Source: Streptomyces sp. NBC_00178 (GTDB taxonomy: Bacteria; Actinomycetota; Actinomycetes; Streptomycetales; Streptomycetaceae). From it: 64,000 nt of DNA. Numbering within the stretch: the stretch's first letter is position 1; each line of letters opens with the position of its first letter. Of the stretch, positions 60,155 to 64,000 are shown piece after piece. A program made the position numbers and the translations under genes. Below the pieces are notes generated by a model. The model was not told the origin of the DNA and made no database searches. It was given only the letters and a program-made list of their open reading frames with translations. Location of the stretch: NCBI RefSeq assembly GCF_036206005.1, contig NZ_CP108143.1:5981501-6045500 (forward strand), written 5' to 3'.

Positions 60155-60174
60155 GAGCGTACGAACGTACACTC
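60155..60174. promoter_or_regulatory. 20-bp near-perfect palindrome at the MFS promoter
   Basis: GAG-C-GTACG-AA-CGTAC-A-CTC: arms match except for one pair. It ends 19 bases before the MFS start codon; TATAGG (read on the minus strand) lies between. The form is typical of TetR/MarR operators, but no such regulator is in the window. Confidence 0.55.
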
Positions 60175-60369
60175 CAGGTCGCACACCATTGTCGGGGCGG
60201 TCCGTACGGGCGCCGTGGTCTGGGGCGCCGTGGACCCGCGGGGCGCCGCGATGCCTGAGCGTCCCCTTCCCCTGTACGTCGGAATCCCGGAACGCCGGAG
60301 CCCCGCACACGGGAGCGCCGCACCTCCGCCCGTCGCCCGGCGGTGATGCGGCGCTCCGTGCCGTGTGGG

Positions 60370-61989
60370 TCAGCGCAGCTGCTCGTACGCCGGCAGCGTC
60401 AGGAAGTCCGCGTAGTCCTGGTCCAGGGAGACCTGGAGCAGGAGGTCGTGGGCCTGCTGCCACTTGCCGGCCTCGAAGGCCTCGTCGCCGATCTCCGCGC
60501 GGATCGCGACCAGTTCCTCGGCGGCGACCTTGCGGGCCAGGTCCGCCGTGGCGTGCTCACCGTTCTCGAAGACCACGTCCGCGTTGATCCACTGCCAGAT
60601 CTGCGAGCGAGAGATCTCGGCGGTGGCCGCGTCCTCCATCAGGTTGAAGATGGCGACCGCGCCCATGCCCCGCAGCCACGCCTCGATGTACCGGATGCCG
60701 ACCGCGACGGCGTTGCGCAGACCGTCGTACGAGGGCTTCGCGTCCAGGGTGTCGATGGCGATCAGGTCGCCGGCCGCCACCGAGACGTCCTCGCGCAGGC
60801 GCTCCTTCTGGTTCGGCTTGTCGCCGAGGACCGCGTCGAAGGAGGCCATGGCGATCGGGACGAGGTCCGGGTGGGCCACCCAGGATCCGTCGAAGCCGTC
60901 GTTCGCCTCGCGGTCCTTGTCGGCCCTGACCTTCTCGAAGGCGACCTTGTTGACCTCGGCGTCGCGCCGTGACGGGATGAAGGCCGCCATGCCGCCGATG
61001 GCGTGCGCGCCGCGCTTGTGGCAGGTGCGGACCAGGAGTTCGGTGTACGCCCGCATGAAGGGGGCGGTCATCGTGACCAGGTTGCGGTCCGGCAGGACGA
61101 ACTTCGCGCCGCCGTCGCGGAAGTTCTTGACGATGGAGAAGAGGTAGTCCCAGCGGCCCGCGTTCAGCCCGGAGGCGTGGTCGCGGAGCTCGTACAGGAT
61201 CTCCTCCATCTCGTACGCGGCGGTGATCGTCTCGATCAGGACCGTCGCGCGGACCGTGCCCTGAGGGATGCCGACGTAGTCCTGGGCGAAGACGAAGATG
61301 TCGTTCCAGAGGCGTGCCTCCAGGTGTGACTCCGTCTTCGGCAGGTAGAAGTACGGGCCCTTGCCGAGGTCGATCAGGCGCTGGGCGTTGTGGAAGAAGT
61401 AGAGGCCGAAGTCGACCAGCGCGCCGGGCACCGGGGTGCCGTCGAGCTGGAGGTGGCGTTCGTCCAGGTGCCAGCCGCGCGGGCGCGTGACGACGGTCGC
61501 GAGCTCGTCGGCGGGCTTCAGCGCGTAGGACTTGCCCGACTTCGGGTCGGTGAAGTCGATGGTCCGGTTGTACGCGTCGATCAGATTGAGCTGGCCGGTG
61601 ATCACATTCTCCCACGTGGGGGCGGACGCGTCCTCGAAATCGGCGAGCCAGACCTTGGCGCCCGAGTTCAGGGCGTTGATGGTCATCTTGCGGTCGGTCG
61701 GGCCGGTGATCTCGACCCGGCGGTCGTCCAGCGCGGCCGGGGCCGGGGCGACCTTCCAGGTGTCGTCCACTCGGACCGCTTCCGTCTCCGGCAGGAAGTC
61801 CAGGGTGGAGGTGCGGGCGATCTCGGCCCGGCGCTCGCCCCGGCGGGCGAGCAGCTCGTCACGCCGGGGCGTGAACTGCCTGTGCAGCTCGGCCACGAAC
61901 GCGAGGGCCGCATCGGTCAGGACCTCGTCCTGCCTCGGCAGGGGCTCGGCGTCGACGATGGCCAGCGGGGACGGCGCTGGTGCGGACAT
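60370..61989 (-). CDS. aceB: Malate synthase A
   Basis: 539 residues, the length of the AceB (isoform A) family. It condenses glyoxylate with acetyl-CoA to malate. Recognised segments: LADFEDASAPTWENV, RPRGWHLDERHL, GPYFYLPKTESHLEARLWND, GTVRATVLIETI, and SRSQIWQWIN. No isocitrate lyase gene is near; its promoter instead shares the operator of the urate operon, so it is placed in the purine-glyoxylate pathway. The ATG at 61989 follows AAGGAGTG (minus strand). Confidence 0.96.
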   Translation of the reverse strand: MSAPAPSPLAIVDAEPLPRQDEVLTDAALAFVAELHRQFTPRRDELLARRGERRAEIARTSTLDFLPETEAVRVDDTWKVAPAPAALDDRRVEITGPTDRKMTINALNSGAKVWLADFEDASAPTWENVITGQLNLIDAYNRTIDFTDPKSGKSYALKPADELATVVTRPRGWHLDERHLQLDGTPVPGALVDFGLYFFHNAQRLIDLGKGPYFYLPKTESHLEARLWNDIFVFAQDYVGIPQGTVRATVLIETITAAYEMEEILYELRDHASGLNAGRWDYLFSIVKNFRDGGAKFVLPDRNLVTMTAPFMRAYTELLVRTCHKRGAHAIGGMAAFIPSRRDAEVNKVAFEKVRADKDREANDGFDGSWVAHPDLVPIAMASFDAVLGDKPNQKERLREDVSVAAGDLIAIDTLDAKPSYDGLRNAVAVGIRYIEAWLRGMGAVAIFNLMEDAATAEISRSQIWQWINADVVFENGEHATADLARKVAAEELVAIRAEIGDEAFEAGKWQQAHDLLLQVSLDQDYADFLTLPAYEQLR

Positions 61990-62330
61990 GAGCTGTCACT
62001 CCTTCAGCGGGGCGGCGCGGGCGACGTCCCACGGCCGCCGGGTCGCCTGATGTGGCACGGAGTGCCATGGCTCCGGGATACGGCCGTGGGTGCCGTCCTG
62101 GTGCGGAAGCGGCGCGTCATCGGTGTCGCGTGCTTCTGATCAGTGGATATTAGTTTCCTCATGGTGGAAGTTCAATGGTTTGTTGATGTCGAGATTCTCC
62201 GGGTCGACAGAGATGCCGGTCGGGCGCGGCCCGATGGCGCGCCGTGCCAGGCCGTGCGCGGTGTGCTCCCGCACGCCGCGCCGGGCTCCACGGGGCTGCG
62301 CGAGATGCCCGGCGTTCTCGGTCGCGGTGC
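61990..62330. other. aceB leader and promoter region
   Basis: 341 bases without a gene. The part next to aceB is a leader of about 150 bases with a small hairpin TGGCAC-GGA-GTGCCA (62053-62067). The promoter and operator lie at 62147-62186. The remaining 140 bases up to the nucleotidyltransferase stop show nothing I can name. Confidence 0.5.
62147..62186 (-). promoter_or_regulatory. aceB promoter with the shared operator
   Basis: On the minus strand TCAACAAACCATTGAA (62186-62171) matches the uraD/catalase operator core at most positions. It overlaps the -35 TTGAAC (62175-62170), followed after 17 bases by TAATAT (62152-62147), a very good -10. GGAAACTAATATCC around the -10 also recalls the inner part of the gcl/hyi element. 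Confidence 0.65.
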
Positions 62331-62936
62331 TCACGCGAGGTGTCTGAGGTCCTCGGTCGTGTCGATGTCGTACGCCTCGGCCACGTCGGAGCACTCGACG
62401 AGGGTGAGGGCGTCGCGATGCGCCTGCAGGTAGGTCCGCGCTCCCTGGTCGCCGACCGCGCCGGCCGTGATGTCCGCCCATCGGTCGGCACCGAACAGCA
62501 CCGGATGGCCGCGCTTCCCGTCGTACGAGGCGGCCGCCAGGGTCATCCGTGAGCGGTAGGCCGAGAGGACCCGGGCCACCGCCTCCGGTCCGATGCCGGG
62601 CTGGTCCACGAGGAGCACGAGTGCCGCGTCCGCCTCCAGTCCGCCGAGGTCGCCCAGTCCTGCCCGGAGGGACGATCCCATGCCCTCCTCCCAGAGCGCG
62701 TTCACCGTCACCGAGCACGCGGACAGGTCCGCCCGCGCCCGCACCTCCTCCGCGGCGGCGCCCAGCACCACGCGGACGGGTCCGCACCCGCCGTTGCGCA
62801 GGGAGCGGACCGCATGCTCGACGAGGGGGCGGCCGCGGTGTTCCAGCAGCGCCTTCGGCCGTCCGCCCAGGCGCCGCCCGCCGCCCGCCGCGAGCAGCAC
62901 CCCGGCGATCACGGGAATCCGTTGTGTGTGAGCCAT
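62331..62936 (-). CDS. MobA-like molybdenum cofactor nucleotidyltransferase
   Basis: 201 residues. The N-terminal signature VLLAAGGGRRLGGRPKALLEHRG is the nucleotide-binding loop of the MobA/MocA group; LVLLVDQPGI carries the metal aspartate and GKRGHPVLFG is typical of MocA-like proteins that attach CMP or GMP to molybdopterin. Such a gene near purine genes fits preparation of the cofactor for xanthine dehydrogenase. The ATG at 62936 was preferred over an in-frame start 16 codons upstream. Confidence 0.87.
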   Translation of the reverse strand: MAHTQRIPVIAGVLLAAGGGRRLGGRPKALLEHRGRPLVEHAVRSLRNGGCGPVRVVLGAAAEEVRARADLSACSVTVNALWEEGMGSSLRAGLGDLGGLEADAALVLLVDQPGIGPEAVARVLSAYRSRMTLAAASYDGKRGHPVLFGADRWADITAGAVGDQGARTYLQAHRDALTLVECSDVAEAYDIDTTEDLRHLA

Positions 62937-63126
62937 GCGCCCTGGATACCACTGTGCCGCTCGGGTCCGCGTAAGGGGCGTCACCCCTCAGGGGGACTGG
63001 TGATCCGCGTCAGGAGAGTGGCGCGCGTCACCTTTCATAGCGTTAACTGACGGACACGCCCAGGCATTTGGCCACGGTGGGGGGCGGTTCGACACACCGG
63101 CACGAAGATGTGCGAGGGGGAGTGCT

Positions 63127-63441
63127 TTGTTGCGAAGCGTGGGGCAGGAGCGGTTGACCGGTAGCGGTGGGGACCCGAGGGCCGTGGAGTTGCGTACCGC
63201 CGTCTCCAGGCTCCGCCGTGAGCTGGCCGGCCACCGGGCCGAGTTCCCGGACCGGGGCATCGCCGAGGACGAGCTGGCCGCGCTGGACTCGATGGCGGCC
63301 GGCGGCGCACCCGAGGTTCCCCGGTTACGCCGCTCCCTGCTGCTGGTCGCCGGGGCCATCGGCTCGGTCAGCGCACTGGCCCCGGGGCTGCGCGATGTAC
63401 GGAACGCCGTCGATCTCTTCGGGGAACCCCCGAGGAGCTGA
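63127..63441 (+). CDS. DUF5955-like hypothetical protein
   Basis: 104 residues. ELRTAVSRLRRELAGHRAEF, GIAEDELAALDSMAAGG and LRRSLLLVAGAIGSVSALAP are segments I associate with the actinobacterial DUF5955 family. The last of these is hydrophobic and may be a membrane helix. The TTG at 63127 follows GGGGGAG; a GTG four codons later is an alternative. Function unknown. Confidence 0.7.
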   Translation: MLRSVGQERLTGSGGDPRAVELRTAVSRLRRELAGHRAEFPDRGIAEDELAALDSMAAGGAPEVPRLRRSLLLVAGAIGSVSALAPGLRDVRNAVDLFGEPPRS

Positions 63442-63511
63442 CCGGCGGTCGACGCCTTGGGAGTCCCCGGGATCTGACCGGCGGTCGACGACTTCGGGGA
63501 CTCCCCGGGAT
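63438..63511 (+). repeat. Imperfect tandem repeat after the DUF5955-like gene
   Basis: Two copies of 36 and 38 bases (63438-63473, 63474-63511), both starting CTGACCGGCGGTCGACG. The first begins at the gene's stop codon. A degenerate part of a third copy may lie inside the gene end. Confidence 0.75.
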
Positions 63512-63557
63512 CTGCCGCCTGACGCCGTCCGTTGCCCGGGAGCGCCGTGAGGTGGCG

Positions 63558-64000
63558 TCAGGAAGTGGGTCCGCTGCTCGCCAGGGCCTCGGACAGCTCC
63601 TTCGCGATCTGCTGCAGGATCGGCACGATCCGCTCGGTCGCCGTCTCGGTCACCCGGCCCGCGGGCCCCGAGATCGAGATGGCCGCCGAGGTGGGGGAGT
63701 CGGGCACCGGGACCGCGAGGCAGCGGACCCCGATCTCCTGCTCGTTGTCGTCCACGGCGTAACCCGCCCTGCGCACCTGCTCCAGGGCGTCGAGGAAGCC
63801 GTCCGGCGTGGTGATCGTCTTCTCGGTGGCGGCCGGCATGCCCGTGCGGGCCAGCAGGGCGCGCACCTCGTCGGCCGGGGTGTGCGCCAGGAGCGCCTTG
63901 CCGACGCCGGTGGAGTGCGGGAGCACCCGGCGGCCCACCTCGGTGAACATCCGCATCGAGTGCTTCGACGGCACCTGGGCGACGTACACGATCTCGTCGC
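63558..64000 (-). CDS. IclR-family regulator (C-terminal part)
   Basis: C-terminal effector domain of an IclR-type regulator; the gene continues past the window end, so the N-terminal HTH is not seen. Family segments: EIVYVAQVPSKHSM, LPHSTGVGKALLAHTP, GYAVDDNEQEIGVRCLAVPV and ISISGPAGRV. Its position near aceB is what I remember for the allantoin regulator AllR in Streptomyces, and the TTCC-n-GGAA operators of gcl and hyi would suit it. That identity is inference. Confidence 0.88.
   Translation of the reverse strand, partial: DEIVYVAQVPSKHSMRMFTEVGRRVLPHSTGVGKALLAHTPADEVRALLARTGMPAATEKTITTPDGFLDALEQVRRAGYAVDDNEQEIGVRCLAVPVPDSPTSAAISISGPAGRVTETATERIVPILQQIAKELSEALASSGPTS

Noticed and set aside
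1..64000. A mobile island or prophage as the source of the accessory genes
   Set aside because: No integrase, transposase, att-like direct repeats or tRNA gene was seen, and base composition is even across the window.

Overview
The window is high-GC actinobacterial chromosome, almost certainly Streptomyces. The evidence is strong third-codon GC bias, many GTG/TTG starts, stem-loop terminators without long U tracts, tandem GH46 chitosanases, a sugar ABC importer without its own ATPase, and purine-catabolic genes in a typical Streptomyces order. I saw no rRNA, tRNA, insertion sequence, phage gene or CRISPR array.

Layout. 1-3.9 kb: tail of the molybdenum subunit of xanthine dehydrogenase, an AzgA-type purine permease and XdhC. 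4-12 kb: a large secreted subtilase, a DUF3626-like gene broken by a frameshift, a multidomain cell-wall amidase, a frameshifted nitroreductase and a Ddn-type oxidoreductase. 12.3-14.8 kb: a compact ACP / ketosynthase / alpha-beta hydrolase operon. 14.8-30.5 kb: secreted ExeM/NucH nuclease, VOC protein, TerD-repeat protein, DHA2 exporter plus Ecm4-type transferase, DMT transporter, AlkZ-like glycosylase, GAF-LuxR regulator divergent from two acyl-CoA ligases, and an Mrr-like zinc-ribbon protein. 30.7-37.8 kb: glyoxylate carboligase, lipoprotein, catalase, tartronate semialdehyde reductase and hydroxypyruvate isomerase. 37.9-45.2 kb: GH16 and GH20 hydrolases, an ABC sugar importer and a GntR regulator. 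45.4-52.6 kb: a thiamine-binding-fold protein coupled to an HTH regulator, then OHCU decarboxylase, HIU hydrolase, urate oxidase, xanthine/uracil permease, 8-oxoguanine deaminase and a second permease. 52.7-60.1 kb: two chitosanases, an alpha/beta hydrolase, a multicopper oxidase broken by a tandem duplication, an FN3 lipoprotein and an MFS transporter. 60.4-64 kb: malate synthase, a MobA-like nucleotidyltransferase, a DUF5955-like gene and the C-terminal part of an IclR regulator.

How it fits together. Most of the window is one dispersed purine-to-glyoxylate programme. Xanthine dehydrogenase (with XdhC and the nucleotidyltransferase for cofactor supply) and 8-oxoguanine deaminase produce urate. 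Urate oxidase, UraH and UraD turn urate into allantoin, and catalase removes the peroxide. Glyoxylate from ureide breakdown is used by Gcl -> GlxR/Hyi and by malate synthase. The promoters show two shared operators: one overlaps the -35 of uraD, the catalase gene and aceB; the other, a pair of 15-bp palindromes 21 bp apart, follows the -10 of gcl and hyi. A second theme is amino-sugar polymer use: two chitosanases, a hexosaminidase, an importer and its GntR regulator.

Three genes are disrupted. DUF3626 and the nitroreductase each behave as if one base were missing from a homopolymer. The multicopper oxidase carries an exact 25-bp tandem duplication. The first two may be sequencing errors; the third looks like slippage between 11-bp direct repeats and could be reversible.
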